DNA of 64,000 nt from Diplodia intermedia (taxonomy: Eukaryota; Ascomycota; Dothideomycetes; Botryosphaeriales; Botryosphaeriaceae), in the NCBI GenBank assembly GCA_021495925.1, contig JAKEKT010000091.1, positions 62,001 through 126,000 on the forward strand, written 5' to 3'. A program made the translations under genes and the position numbers. Shown in pieces: positions 42,410-52,852 of the stretch (positions are counted from its first letter, which is position 1; each line of letters opens with the position of its first letter). The notes beneath the pieces are model-generated. The model had not been told where the DNA came from. It saw only the letters and a program-made list of their open reading frames with translations, and ran no database searches.

Positions 42410-45277
42410 TCAGTCCCGCTTTCCATACAGCCAGCTCATGTATTCATCCACGCCGACAGCAGCTCTGACCAACTGCTCCGTCGGCTGGACTTCCTCCGCT
42501 GCCATTGGCCCATCTCGCGGCTCGAGATTGAGAACAACCTTCTCCTTGTCTTTTGCTTCGTCGTCCTTCTGCTCGCGCCATTCTCTACCGCGCTTACTGA
42601 GCTCCCGCAATCTCCGCTGGTAGAAGCTCAGCACCTTCTCTTCCTCTTCGAGACCCTCTTTCCTGAGCTCGGGATCCTCCAGCCCAACCGCCCGCCGCTT
42701 CTTGGACTCGGCATAGCGCTTTTGCGCATCTGTAGGCGAAAGCTCTTCGAACTGGTAATCCACCGTCCACTCAGTCTCTTCCGTCACGTCATCTACACGG
42801 CCGACGCTTTCACCGTTGATCTTGTTTTTCGTCCAGAGCTTCAAAGCGAGAAGCGGCCCCGAAACTGGCTCTCCCGCTTCGCTGAGATCAGCGCCACTGG
42901 ACACTCCTGTGGAGTTCTCGGCCGTGGCAGTACTATGCGAGCCGTCGGTTTCCTCCAGAATGTTTTTCTCAAGTGCCCCGGGTTGAGCATGTGGGGCCAC
43001 GGAGCTCCACTGGGGTTCCTCGTCCGGAATCTCGAAGAGCTCCGGCAGCGTCACGGCATCAACCGTCTGGTGCTCAGGAACGGCGGGGTGGCTCGCAACG
43101 CGAAGTGTGACATCTTCTGTCTGGTCGCTCTCCAAACCAAGAACCTTTCTCTCCCACTCTTCTGTTCTTGCTTTGTTGGCATCTTGGATTTTTCGCACTT
43201 CCTCTTCTGGCATTGCTTCGGCAAAGATGTACATGAACGGTTCAGCGCCCTCGCGAGCTTCGAAATGGAAGCGAATTGACTGATTGTCAGGTCAGCATCA
43301 AAGAAGTCTCAAGCTCATGCTCTATCGATGCTTACAGTCTCAGGGAACCTTTCCGTTGCCATATTCAGAGCTTTGTTCAAGAGGTCCACGCTGATGCGGA
43401 ATTCCTGGTCTCCCAGGTGGCGTGTCTTGCTCTTGGGATTGTGGAGCGCCACGTCCATTTCATCCAGACTGACATACTGGAAGCCGAAGATACGCTCAAT
43501 GTTGTGAAAGGCGACGAAGATACCATCCATCCTACCCATGCGAACCTGTAGCGAGTATTTAAGCATGGTTGATCTCATCATGTCGTAGTACTCGCGCTCA
43601 AATGACTCGAAATTGCCGGTGCCCGTCTTGATCTGGTATCCCGTGTTCTCCTTCCAATCCTGCACATCCATGCGGATAGAAACGACAGCACGGGTTTTGA
43701 GATCAAACATACCAGTTCCGGGGAGGCGATTGTCCTGAGCATCAAGCTGGGAACGCATGAGCATATCGCCCTGAGTGGTATAGTGATACGACTCGGGAAC
43801 CTCGCGTTCCTCGTCCGAGACTTGGTCCGGGTGTCCCCTTCGGTAGCGTTCAAACTCTTCCGTTGGCAGTGTAAGCAACTTCTCCATAGAACGGCCCAGC
43901 ATGCTCAGAATGTTGGCAGTATCATACTGTTTGTCAGCATCAATGGCATACGTCCCGTTCTTCCACCGGAGGAAGATGGCAGCGGGCAAACGGTTGATCC
44001 TGGTAAAGGTGGAAAGACGCTCTGGAAAGCCCTTGGACAGCATTGATGTATTGATCTCTCGCCATTGCGAAAGGATGAAATGAAAATGAGCGAGCGCAGC
44101 GGTCATACTCGAAGTGGAGCCAACATATCGCTTATCGAGGCTGCGAGCAAGATTTGAGAGTGTTTCGTCTTGTGACGAGGTAATGTACCTCTTCAGAAGG
44201 TCAAAGTTGAAGTCTGCAACCGGCATGATCTTTTGCAAGTAGGGATCAAAATTGTAGACCTGAGTTCTCGTGTCTTGGAGGTGGTATACACCAGGGCTAG
44301 AAACACAGTCAGCTACTGGAGCTTGTCGAGGCGTTGCGAACACATACTTGAACAGCACACGGTCTAGTCCATAAGAGAGTCGGGGGATTGGCGGTTGCTC
44401 CACCTCAATCGCTGGTCGAGTTAGCAGAGCAAGGACTAGGGTGGAGTCGGAGCTTACGCGTAAGCTGAACATCCTTGGCCGACACGCTGGCGAGGAATTC
44501 TCGTGCTGGGCTTCTCTTTCGCTGTTTCTTCGCGCGAAGAAGCGCGTCCTTGATCGTCTCCGCCTTTTCGTTCTTCGTGGGGTGTTTAGCAGCTTCAGCC
44601 AGGACCTCATAAGCAGCCCGCTCCAATACTCCTCCGATGTCAGGGTTCTTCTTCCCCTTCTTCTGCGGTTGCTGCTTAGCCTGTTTGGCAGCCTTCCTGA
44701 TCGCTCTCGCCTCTCTCGCAGCAGCCCTCCTAGTCTCTCGCTCTGCAGCCTCCCTCGCCTTTCTTTCCTGCCTTTTCTCTTTAGCCAACTTCTTCGGACT
44801 TTCGTCGTCTGGCGAAGAATTTTCGACGCTGTCTGGACCGTCGCCGCTCTCGTCCATCTCAGGCGCTTCCTCTGGAACGGCACCCTTGTTCGCCTCGGGC
44901 GCTTCCTCTGGAACGGCACCCTTGCATAGAACTCTGCGTACAACTGATGAACTGTCGTCGCTCTCTCCCTCCTTTGGTTCTTCTACGGGTGTAATATTCT
45001 GCTGTTTCTCCTTCCTCTCCTGCCTTTTCTTAACGGATTGCTTCTTCTTCAGGTACTTTCTCTTGCTGCTAGCGGAAGCTTTTGCCTCTCCAGATCCGTC
45101 CTTAGGAGGAGGCGCGCCTTCCTGGTTGTGGAGGAGGGCGGCAGCATGGAAGCGGCGGACGGCGCAAAAGGCAGCAAGGCTTCGTGCGGGCGGCAAAATT
45201 CGCGGGCTGCGCAAGCATGGCGGGCAGACGTAGGGACGCGAGGCTTGCAAGCGGCGCAAGAATGTGCGGCCTAGCAT
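42410..45277 (-). CDS. pet127: Mitochondrial PET127-like RNA processing protein
   Basis: Four exons, 45277-44458, 44411-44348, 44296-43336 and 43279-42410, close to 904 aa. Pet127 is a mitochondrial membrane-associated protein needed for 5' processing and turnover of mitochondrial mRNAs; the family has a PD-(D/E)XK-like fold. The N-terminus (MLGRTFLRRLQASRPY, then CLRSPRILPPARSLAAFCAVRRFH) is a classic matrix presequence. A long Lys/Arg/Glu-rich linker follows (residues 60-270). The Pet127 core begins at IPRLSYGLDRVLFNPGVYHL and includes FNFDPYLQKIMPV, GSTSSMTAALAHFHFILSQW, AIFLRWKNGTYAIDADKQYD, GTGMFDLKTRAVVSIRMDVQ and QVRMGRMDGIFVAFHNIERI. Introns are 46, 51 and 56 bp. The C-terminal 290 residues are charged and less conserved. 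The linker contains a 27-bp direct repeat. Confidence 0.9.
44862..44924 (-). repeat. 27-bp direct repeat at 36-bp period in the PET127 linker
   Basis: GGCGCTTCCTCTGGAACGGC plus the next seven bases occurs identically at 44862-44888 and 44898-44924. It encodes KGAVPEEAPE twice, in the charged linker between the presequence and the core. Confidence 0.9.
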
Positions 45278-46113
45278 TGGGCGCGCAAGTCGAGGGTGCA
45301 CTGGGTGCAAGCGAAATAGAGGCAGTTCTGGGGGCTTGGAGGCGATCGAGTGCTGTGCGCGGAGCGGCGTTGATGTGCTGCACCGCACAGAAAATGATGA
45401 TCCGCCGATAGATCGGCGGCGAGCAGGGGGCGCGCGGCTTTGCGCCGCAGCCTTAGGCAGCCGGGTTTGCCTGTTCGGGAGCGTAAAATACCGTGGCCGG
45501 CGCGCGCGGCCGGCGACGCTGCTAACGCCTGGCGCGCCCGTGGCGTGAAACAGAGCCGCCGCTGTTTCGGGAGAGTGCTGCACGCGGCGGGCGCGTTTTG
45601 GCAGCCGGGCAGCGCGTGCGGCCAGGCGGGTGGCAGGCTCACCTCAGGCGGCGGCTCTCATATAATACGAGTGCGAAATCACAGGCGGGTGGCTCGTGTC
45701 GCCGGCTTGGGGGAGTGTATGTCGCGTCCGGGCCCGCCCCTAAGCGCCATGCAGTTAATCCACTGACGTATTCCCGCAGCTGCCAACCCTGCATCTCCCG
45801 TCCAAGAGCTCACACAACTCTCCCCTCTCGCGCCTCACTGTGTCCGCCCGCGGGCCATGCCCCAAGAGCTCAGCTCAGCGATGGAACGCCTGCCCCAGCG
45901 CCCCGCCAGCAAGGACCCATCCCTTCCCGCCCCGCTGGTTATGTCCTGAGCCCTCCAAATTGCATTCGCGCTCGGCCGCCCCACGCCATTCACCCATCGC
46001 CCTCCGCAACTCTGCGCCCGCCCGACGCTCAGCTGAGCCTCGACGCTCGCCTGCCCGCGACCTCCGCCGCTGCCTCTCCATCCTCTCGCGCGCCCCGTCG
46101 CGACTGCTCCGCG
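45278..46113. promoter_or_regulatory. Divergent promoter between PET127 and the PH-LRR gene
   Basis: 836 bp between opposite start codons. It contains TATAATAC at 45661-45668 and C-rich DNA near 45780-46110. The plus frame of the PH-LRR protein is open back to 45598, but the text is Pro/Arg/Ser-rich and compositionally unlike the protein body. Confidence 0.45.
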
Positions 46114-49100
46114 ATGCAGACGTCGTCGTCCAAGAGCGCCAGAAGAAAAAGCCTCTTCGGTGGCGCGCTGTCGCTCAATCCGCTGGCCGCCCTGACCCCC
46201 ATCCACGATTCAGACTCTCCCAAAGAGAAAGCCGTCCCCAAGACGCTGCAGAAGCGCCGCGCCAGCTCTTTTCTGGACGTCTCGCGCACTTCCAGTCCCT
46301 TCGGCTCCGACACTTATTCGCCCAGGTCGCCCGCGCCCTCCGCCCCCCCTGCGCCATCGCCTATAGACACCAGGGGCGCCCGCATTCGCAATGTGCCAAG
46401 GATTTCCTCCTGGGTGTCCGGCCGCTCCCAGTCTGTGTCGGACGATCCGGACGATGAACCGCTGAGCGCCGTGTCTAGCAAGGCGCCCTCGGTCAATTGG
46501 GGAGAATTGCACGATGTCGGCTTGCGCTCGCGCAATGTGCTCCTGCATGGCGAAGTGCAGACCAGCAGCACCCTCTTCCGCAAGAAAAAGGAATACCTGG
46601 TGCTGACCGAGACGCATATTGTTCGGTTCAAAAGCCAGCAAAAGGCTAGCGAAACTTTTACTGAGCTTCTCTCTCCTTTACATCGAAGCGCGTCTTTCAA
46701 CCGCAGACACAGCCAAAATCCTTCCTTCGGATCCGCACAGGATTTTCAATCCTTCGTGTCGGATCATTCTGGTGATCGAAACGTCGGAACTCCGCTTCGT
46801 CAGATCATCGCCGTCTACCAGCTCGTCGATGACCGGCCATATTTCGCTTTCGAAATATCGTACATTGAGGAAGAGAGCAACAATGCTTACTCTATGACTC
46901 TACAATTCGGGTCTCCCGACGAAATGCGCACGTGGCTCAAATCCATCCGGGTCGCCGCCAACCGCGTACGACACCTGGACGACTATCCCATTTCCGAGCA
47001 GAATATCCGACTCGCTGCGAGGATCGTTGAGCGCGAAGGAGACTACGACCCAAACCATTTCGCTTTGTACAAGGTCATCCAGCGGCCCATGGGCCATTCT
47101 AAGGCGGCATCGTCGTCAACGGACGACCTCACCAAGGTCACGTCCAGTGTATGTTTCCTCGCCGTCGGTATCCACAAGGTCCATTTGATCCCGGTTTTCA
47201 AAGCGCGGCAGCGCTCCTCAAGCCCGAATTTACTATCGTATCCTCATGAGGTGTCGTTTGGACTCTTGACTCTCACGTCAGTACGGCTAAGCGACAGTGA
47301 TGATACATTTGAACTCGTTTTTAGAATGCCAATGCAAAAGCCCAAGACGCTTCTTATGGCTTCTCTTGCAGCCGGAGATATTGCGACGCGCCTCCACCAC
47401 GTCGACCAATTCCTGCGGCCTGAATGGGATCCTCGCCCTTATATTTTCCTGGTTCCTGAGGCGGTCAAAGCCCAGATCAACACCACTTTGACACCTCAGA
47501 CTGTTGATGAAATGTCGTTGGATAGAACACTGTGTGCGTATTGTATTGCTTACAACATTCCGCCGAACATTATACGGTACCAGGTTACATATCCGAACGA
47601 AGACTGGCCGCATTTTCAGCTCTTGCCGCCTGACAATCCACGAAGGCCCGTGTACGGTCCGTTGGAACTACTTGCAGTCATGCGAGCTCTTCGCTACAAC
47701 GAAACTTTCGGCACAATTTCCTTTGCCGGTATTCAACTGGACGTCCTCAATGAGCTGTACGACAGATTCGGCGCAGATCACGTGTGCACCAGGACCAAGC
47801 GTGGCACTCCAATCAATCTGGCTCTGGAGGATCTGGAGAGGTCTTGCCTCCTGGTTCAGGAGATCAGAGCGCTTGCCGTTACGAGTAGGAAGGTCCGCCG
47901 AATGGATTTCACCTCTTGCATTTCCCGACAGCCCGCAGATTATGTGGACGAAAGTAAATCCAAAGACATTGGATGCGGCATCGTTGAAGCACTGTTCCCG
48001 CTGTGCAAATATCAGACAACAAACGTGGACTGGATCGTACTGAACAACATACAGCTAGGCGAGACGGATCTTGATTACCTGATCGCTGCGGCTGCGGAGA
48101 AGATGTGCCACTTCCGTGGCCTGGAGATGCGTCGGTGCGGCCTGAATGAGAGGAAAATGTCACTCGTGTTGGATGCACTGCGCACTCAGGAGAATACGCT
48201 CGAAGCCATCGACATTTCCGGCAATCCGGCGCGCTTGGTCCCAGCGATTTTCGAGCCTCAGCTGAGCGTTTTTGGCTACATCCGTATCTTGAACCTCTGC
48301 AACGTCGCCCATACAGCGGGTCCCGAGCCATTGGTCAAAGCTGATACCCTGCTCGCATGGCGGCTGCATGCGCTCAACTTAAGCGGTACTGTTCTAAACG
48401 ACGAGACAGTGGATGCTATATCCATATATTTGGCAAGCCCTCAGTCAAGTTCACTACGCGAGTTGCGACTGGACCACACCGGCCTCACTGGCAGACAGAT
48501 CGCACAGTTGATGTTCTCTATGACCAGTCGTCCGGGATCATCCCGGGATCTTCTAATGGATGTCAGTCAAAACCGCATCGAAACGTTCCACGACGAATTT
48601 ACTACCGCAATTTCCGAAAACTATGCACCGACGCAGCTCATCATCACGCTTGTGGACTACGAGGAGGAGTCGAACTTCGCACAGCTGATCCTGGCGATTG
48701 CGAAAAACAAAACAGTCAGGAAGCTCGACATCACCAAGGTTTCCTTACCGAACGATGCCTCAGAGCAGACTTGCCAAGCACTTGAACGAATGTTCACTGA
48801 AAATGACACGCTCGTCAGCTTGGACATCTCCGGGGAGAACTCAAAGCTCGAAATCGCCAAACTCGGCGTTGGAATCAACAAGGCATTGTGCGGGCTACAG
48901 CATAACAAGTCCTTGCAAGTCCTTCACATCCAGAACCAAAACCTTGGATTGCAAGGAGCAAGCACGCTAGCAGATGTGCTCAAGGTGAACACGACTCTGG
49001 CGGAAGTTCACTGCGAGAACAACGGCATCCCTCTTCAGGGATTCACCGATTTGGTGAATTCGCTACATTACAACACAACCATTCGATGGCTACCGCCCAT

Positions 49101-49905
49101 GATCGAAAGCCGACAGGAAACTCTCCGCCAGACCGAGATGGCTGTCAAGAATATGCGCGCCGACACTTCTCACCACGACAAGTCAAAGACTTCATCACTT
49201 CGCAACAAGGTCGCCATTAAAATGGGAAAGCATCCGATTGAGAAGCATGCCCCTCAACAGTTGTCGGAACAAGACGTGCAAGCAGCGCTGCGGTTGGTGG
49301 AAGAGAGTTGGGATAGACAAGCGCATCGTCTTGGCTTATATCTTCAGCGGAATTGTAACCTCGCTGCGGGCATTGACACGCCTCTGGAAGTTGAGGAGGA
49401 GCAATTCGAGAGACCCTATGAACGGCCAATGAGTATGGGTAGGATTCTCGAGCAGGTGCAGATCGAACGCACTCCTACCGTTGAGAAAGACATGCTTTTC
49501 GAGCCCGATGCTCTTAGCATCAATACCACGAACACAATGAACACTGCGCGCCAGCAAAGCCACCGACTCAGTCACGAGGACTGGGCTCAGAGTCATCGGC
49601 CGAGCTTTGATCCCGAGCAGGCTTGGTTCTCATCTCGACCAAACAGTGCAAGGACCGATGGCAACGAAACATCGGAAAGAAGGGACACTTTAGGGGAAGA
49701 ATCTGGGTGGGATCCTGTCACAGTAGCACTTGCGAAAGAACTGGAAGTGACACTAGAAGATGCGCAGACACTCATCGATACCGACTTCGCGTCGCGGCTT
49801 GCACACATGAGCCCAGTGGGCTCGCCGGTGTCCCCCACATTTCCTCCTGCATCTCCAACGACACCGAGAGCGCTTCCAATACGAAGTGGAAGGACGCAGC
49901 AGTGA
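46114..49905 (+). CDS. Large PH-domain plus leucine-rich-repeat protein
   Basis: Intronless gene for 1263 aa. It belongs to a filamentous-fungal family with tandem PH-like domains followed by ribonuclease-inhibitor-type LRRs, reminiscent of CARMIL actin regulators. Residues 1-120 are disordered, with many Ser-Pro sites. The first PH-like domain spans about 130-290 (RNVLLHGEVQTSS, KKKEYLVLTETHIVRFKSQQ) and has a Ser-rich insert. The second spans about 310-450 (FALYKVIQRP, CFLAVGIHKVHLIPVF). A helical linker precedes LRRs at about 590-1010, with units such as LEAIDISGNPARL, LHALNLSGTVLND, LRELRLDHTGLTG and LQVLHIQNQNLGLQGA. A coiled or disordered Ser/Pro-rich tail follows. It probably acts in membrane-linked signalling or actin control; this is inferred. 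The start at 46114 was chosen because MQTSSSKSARRKS begins the family-like text, although the frame is open upstream to 45598. Confidence 0.82.
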   Translation: MQTSSSKSARRKSLFGGALSLNPLAALTPIHDSDSPKEKAVPKTLQKRRASSFLDVSRTSSPFGSDTYSPRSPAPSAPPAPSPIDTRGARIRNVPRISSWVSGRSQSVSDDPDDEPLSAVSSKAPSVNWGELHDVGLRSRNVLLHGEVQTSSTLFRKKKEYLVLTETHIVRFKSQQKASETFTELLSPLHRSASFNRRHSQNPSFGSAQDFQSFVSDHSGDRNVGTPLRQIIAVYQLVDDRPYFAFEISYIEEESNNAYSMTLQFGSPDEMRTWLKSIRVAANRVRHLDDYPISEQNIRLAARIVEREGDYDPNHFALYKVIQRPMGHSKAASSSTDDLTKVTSSVCFLAVGIHKVHLIPVFKARQRSSSPNLLSYPHEVSFGLLTLTSVRLSDSDDTFELVFRMPMQKPKTLLMASLAAGDIATRLHHVDQFLRPEWDPRPYIFLVPEAVKAQINTTLTPQTVDEMSLDRTLCAYCIAYNIPPNIIRYQVTYPNEDWPHFQLLPPDNPRRPVYGPLELLAVMRALRYNETFGTISFAGIQLDVLNELYDRFGADHVCTRTKRGTPINLALEDLERSCLLVQEIRALAVTSRKVRRMDFTSCISRQPADYVDESKSKDIGCGIVEALFPLCKYQTTNVDWIVLNNIQLGETDLDYLIAAAAEKMCHFRGLEMRRCGLNERKMSLVLDALRTQENTLEAIDISGNPARLVPAIFEPQLSVFGYIRILNLCNVAHTAGPEPLVKADTLLAWRLHALNLSGTVLNDETVDAISIYLASPQSSSLRELRLDHTGLTGRQIAQLMFSMTSRPGSSRDLLMDVSQNRIETFHDEFTTAISENYAPTQLIITLVDYEEESNFAQLILAIAKNKTVRKLDITKVSLPNDASEQTCQALERMFTENDTLVSLDISGENSKLEIAKLGVGINKALCGLQHNKSLQVLHIQNQNLGLQGASTLADVLKVNTTLAEVHCENNGIPLQGFTDLVNSLHYNTTIRWLPPMIESRQETLRQTEMAVKNMRADTSHHDKSKTSSLRNKVAIKMGKHPIEKHAPQQLSEQDVQAALRLVEESWDRQAHRLGLYLQRNCNLAAGIDTPLEVEEEQFERPYERPMSMGRILEQVQIERTPTVEKDMLFEPDALSINTTNTMNTARQQSHRLSHEDWAQSHRPSFDPEQAWFSSRPNSARTDGNETSERRDTLGEESGWDPVTVALAKELEVTLEDAQTLIDTDFASRLAHMSPVGSPVSPTFPPASPTTPRALPIRSGRTQQ

Positions 49906-50724
49906 AGGCTCAGTGTTCACAAATGGTTTCAGTCGCTGCTGACCTATCCGTATGTCGCCTATTATGAAGAGGGTATTGGGAAGGTATTCGGGAAAAGAAA
50001 TTTTTTCTAAAGGGTGGGTTTGTGAATAAGGGTTATTTACGGAAGGAAACTTGGCAGTAGAGCATGCATTCAGGCGTTGTATACCATATAGGGCTTTTCT
50101 TTGCGTCTTTACTTGTTTCCCAGATTATCGCAATCTCGCTCCATCTGCTCCCGATCAATTTTCTTACACGTCTCGGAAGGCTTTCACATACAGCGAAAGG
50201 AATTTCTTGTTTTTGTCCTGCATTCTTTCAGTCATTTCTGCATTTTCTTTATTTAGGGGGATCCCAGCAGGCAACGATGTTCACGGGTTCTATGAATGTC
50301 CAATACTTTTTCTTTTCTCCAACTTTCCAAGTCCATCTTTTGCTCTTTGCGTTTGGCGTCACAGAGACTGGTTCGCTTTTTCTTTTACCTCTCTGGATTT
50401 TCTTTCTCTCTAGGAGTCTTTCTTTTGAAACCTTTTCCTAAGCGTTGAGATCGCCGTCTCCTGGAAGGAGAGCATGGTGCGTGGAACGGCTGTGCCGAGA
50501 GTCAAGGAATGCTTTGACTTTACTGTACATATCAGGATGGAATCGGAGGGCCCATACATACAGAGACAATAACAAACTGTTGCTGAAGTGTTCAACGGTC
50601 TACAATGACCAAAACTTGACTGGAGGGCCACTCGGTTCACTTGGGCAGTCATGTATAGTTCTATGCACATGCATTCAGAGGAATGCGCGAGGACGCTGTT
50701 CAAGAGATCCATTGTCCAAAGGTT
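49906..50724. other. Convergent 3' region between PH-LRR and HET genes
   Basis: About 0.8 kb between two stops that face each other. It is markedly T-rich (50.05-50.45 kb, with many CTTT and TTTTC runs), as expected of fungal 3' UTR and termination regions. No gene is seen. Confidence 0.5.
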
Positions 50725-52053
50725 TCATTGGGTATATTTCTCCAACAACACTCCCCTTTCCATCGCCATCATCCGCCTCTTCTGCAGCAGCCGAACTTGC
50801 ACACCCACCAAGTTAACGCCGTAATCCGGCTCCAGATACAGCACCCCATCATCCGGTTCCGTCTCCCGCGTCGGGATGCCGAGCAGCGCGTACACGCGAT
50901 CGCGCGGATCGCTCGCGACGAACGACAGCGCGACCGTCTTCGCGTGCAGCTCCTCGAACGTCATGCGTTCCTCGCCGTCGCCGTCGCCACTACTCAGCAT
51001 CGTCGTCATCAAAGGGATCCTGCGGCCGCTCCGCCGCTGCTCCGCCTGCCACAGGCTCCCCATGAGGTGCGCGTGCAGCGCGCCCGGCAGCCGGTGCAGC
51101 GGCAGCCGGTGCTTGAGCGCGACGATGCGGTCGGTGGCGCGCGCGACGTGGGACCACGCGATGCGCGCGCCGGTGCCGGAGGAGGAGGAGGAGGAGGAGG
51201 AGGAGGGGGAAAGCCCCCAGTGCAGCGCCGTCGAGGCCGACGACAGGGCGATTTCCTGTATCACCCAGACGCGGCGGAACCAGGGCAGCGCGTAGAAGGG
51301 CGCCAGCGCGGCCCAGCGGTCGGCGACGAGGGCGGACGCGCGTCTGCGCTCTCCGTTGGCGGTTCCGCTGGAAATCGAGGACGGGGGCGGGCTGTCGTCG
51401 GGGTCGTCGGTGCGACGCGAGGAGGAGGACGTGGCGATGATGGCCGGGGAGGAGGATTGCTCGTCGTCGTCGTCGTCGTCGTCGTCGTCCCATGCCGCGG
51501 GTGGCTCGCCCGCCGCCCGCGTCTGGTTTGCCAGCGCGCAGAGGGCGTCGAACGCGGCTCGGGGCTGCCGCTCGTCTCCGCAGGCTGGTCGACCCAGCCA
51601 GACGAGCACGCGCGCCGCGCGCTTGTAGATCATGCGCATCAGCCGGACCTGGTGGCCCTTCTCGCGGTCGTCGGCTTGGTTGATGCAGATGCCGTCGGCC
51701 CAGACGACGCGGCCGTCGGTCGGCGAGCGGAAGCGCCTGAGCGCGTCGGCGAGGTTGCGGGTGATGCTGATGGTGGTGTCATTGCATCGGACGGGCTCGC
51801 GGAGGTCCGGGCAGCCCCATACGTAGGATATTGCTTCGTACGAGGGCGGTGCGGAAGAAGGGTCTAGGCTGGATGGGAACAGATGGCAGTGGATTGGTTC
51901 TGCCAGCGTTCCGGGTTGTATTTCCAGAAGACGGATGGTGTTTGAATGTGGCGGAAGCGGTTGATAAAGATCGCTGCTTGGAGGCGTGGTTGGATTGCCA
52001 TTGGGCGAGGGAAAGCTGGTTGAAGATGGGTCAAGGGCTACCGGAGCGGCCAT
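50725..52053 (-). CDS. HET-domain (heterokaryon incompatibility) protein, short form
   Basis: Single open frame of 442 aa. The HET domain is the effector region of fungal allorecognition proteins and triggers cell death in incompatible fusions. The three HET blocks are clear: SYEAISYVWGCPDLREPV (about 90), VVWADGICINQADDREKGHQ with MIYKRAARVLVWLG (about 130-165), and PWFRRVWVIQEIALSS (about 270). Two single-residue runs interrupt it: nine Asp (about 195) between blocks 2 and 3, and ten Ser after block 3. A late conserved motif (SDPRDRVYALLGIPT) is present near 390. The protein ends about 40 residues later, while most members continue for a few hundred more. It is either a naturally short form or truncated; a GTTAAC after EPDYG could be a weak donor, but I found no downstream exon. 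No NACHT, ankyrin or WD repeats are seen. Confidence 0.8.
   Translation of the reverse strand: MAAPVALDPSSTSFPSPNGNPTTPPSSDLYQPLPPHSNTIRLLEIQPGTLAEPIHCHLFPSSLDPSSAPPSYEAISYVWGCPDLREPVRCNDTTISITRNLADALRRFRSPTDGRVVWADGICINQADDREKGHQVRLMRMIYKRAARVLVWLGRPACGDERQPRAAFDALCALANQTRAAGEPPAAWDDDDDDDDDEQSSSPAIIATSSSSRRTDDPDDSPPPSSISSGTANGERRRASALVADRWAALAPFYALPWFRRVWVIQEIALSSASTALHWGLSPSSSSSSSSSGTGARIAWSHVARATDRIVALKHRLPLHRLPGALHAHLMGSLWQAEQRRSGRRIPLMTTMLSSGDGDGEERMTFEELHAKTVALSFVASDPRDRVYALLGIPTRETEPDDGVLYLEPDYGVNLVGVQVRLLQKRRMMAMERGVLLEKYTQ
51177..51212. repeat. GGA trinucleotide run coding for poly-Ser
   Basis: The plus strand has about ten GGA units; read on the minus strand they give TCC, a run of Ser in the HET protein after its third conserved block. 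Confidence 0.85.
51461..51490. repeat. TCG trinucleotide run coding for poly-Asp
   Basis: About ten TCG/GTC units on the plus strand give nine consecutive Asp codons (GAC) on the minus strand, between HET blocks 2 and 3. Confidence 0.85.
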
Positions 52054-52852
52054 CGGGGCATTTTTGGTCGCACAGATCTGCTCTGCACGATGTGCGGAGC
52101 GATTGTCGAGCTCTGTCCTTGAGTGGCGGTGAAGTGATGATGTGGTGGACGCGGAAGTTGGATTCGTGGCGCAGCGATGCGGGGATCAAAGGCTTTGTCC
52201 GAGCTTGCCGTGTGGTCCGAAACCCACGCCCAAGCACGCAACCGTGTACTGGAACAGTCTACCGCATACGGTAATTGGCGATGCGCGTACAATCCAGACT
52301 CGAACAGACAAGCCCTGGGCATTCACTTCGCTCCCGAATATCGCTCATCCATCCTTTGCAACGTCTAACAGCCCAATCAGTCATTGTGCCCTTAATTGTA
52401 ATAAGTTGCACGTTCTCTTATTTAGAAAATGAGGCTCTCCGCTAGACCTTAGTGATTGCTGCAATATTGAGGTTGCTGGCCTGAGATGACAGGGTAGAAA
52501 CTGAGGCAGATGGGCCGGGCAAAGAGAAGCGGTAATGCTTACAACACTGACAAGATGAACGAGTAAAATGAAGGCAAGTTGACTAGATCCCTATGCAATG
52601 TTTTTTGGTCTTTTTGTCCTTTGCTATCTGTCTTCCCCATACTGGTTATCCAGCAAATCGACACCCTTTTTCGGCCGAGCAAACCAATCGCCTGTGCTTT
52701 CTCCAGCCTAGCTAGTCTTGAGTATTGCTACCGACCATGAGATAATAAGAAAAAAAAAAGGTGAAAAGGGGATGCCCTAGTATACAGCACATATCATGTT
52801 GATAGTGCAGCCCCGACGCGCCGCCTTGCCAACCACGCAACGCTTCATCACC
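52054..52852. other. Intergenic: promoter of HET gene and 3' flank of CBC1
   Basis: 800 bp with short meaningless frames. An A run (52750-52760) precedes the CBC1 stop region. Nothing else is recognised. Confidence 0.5.
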
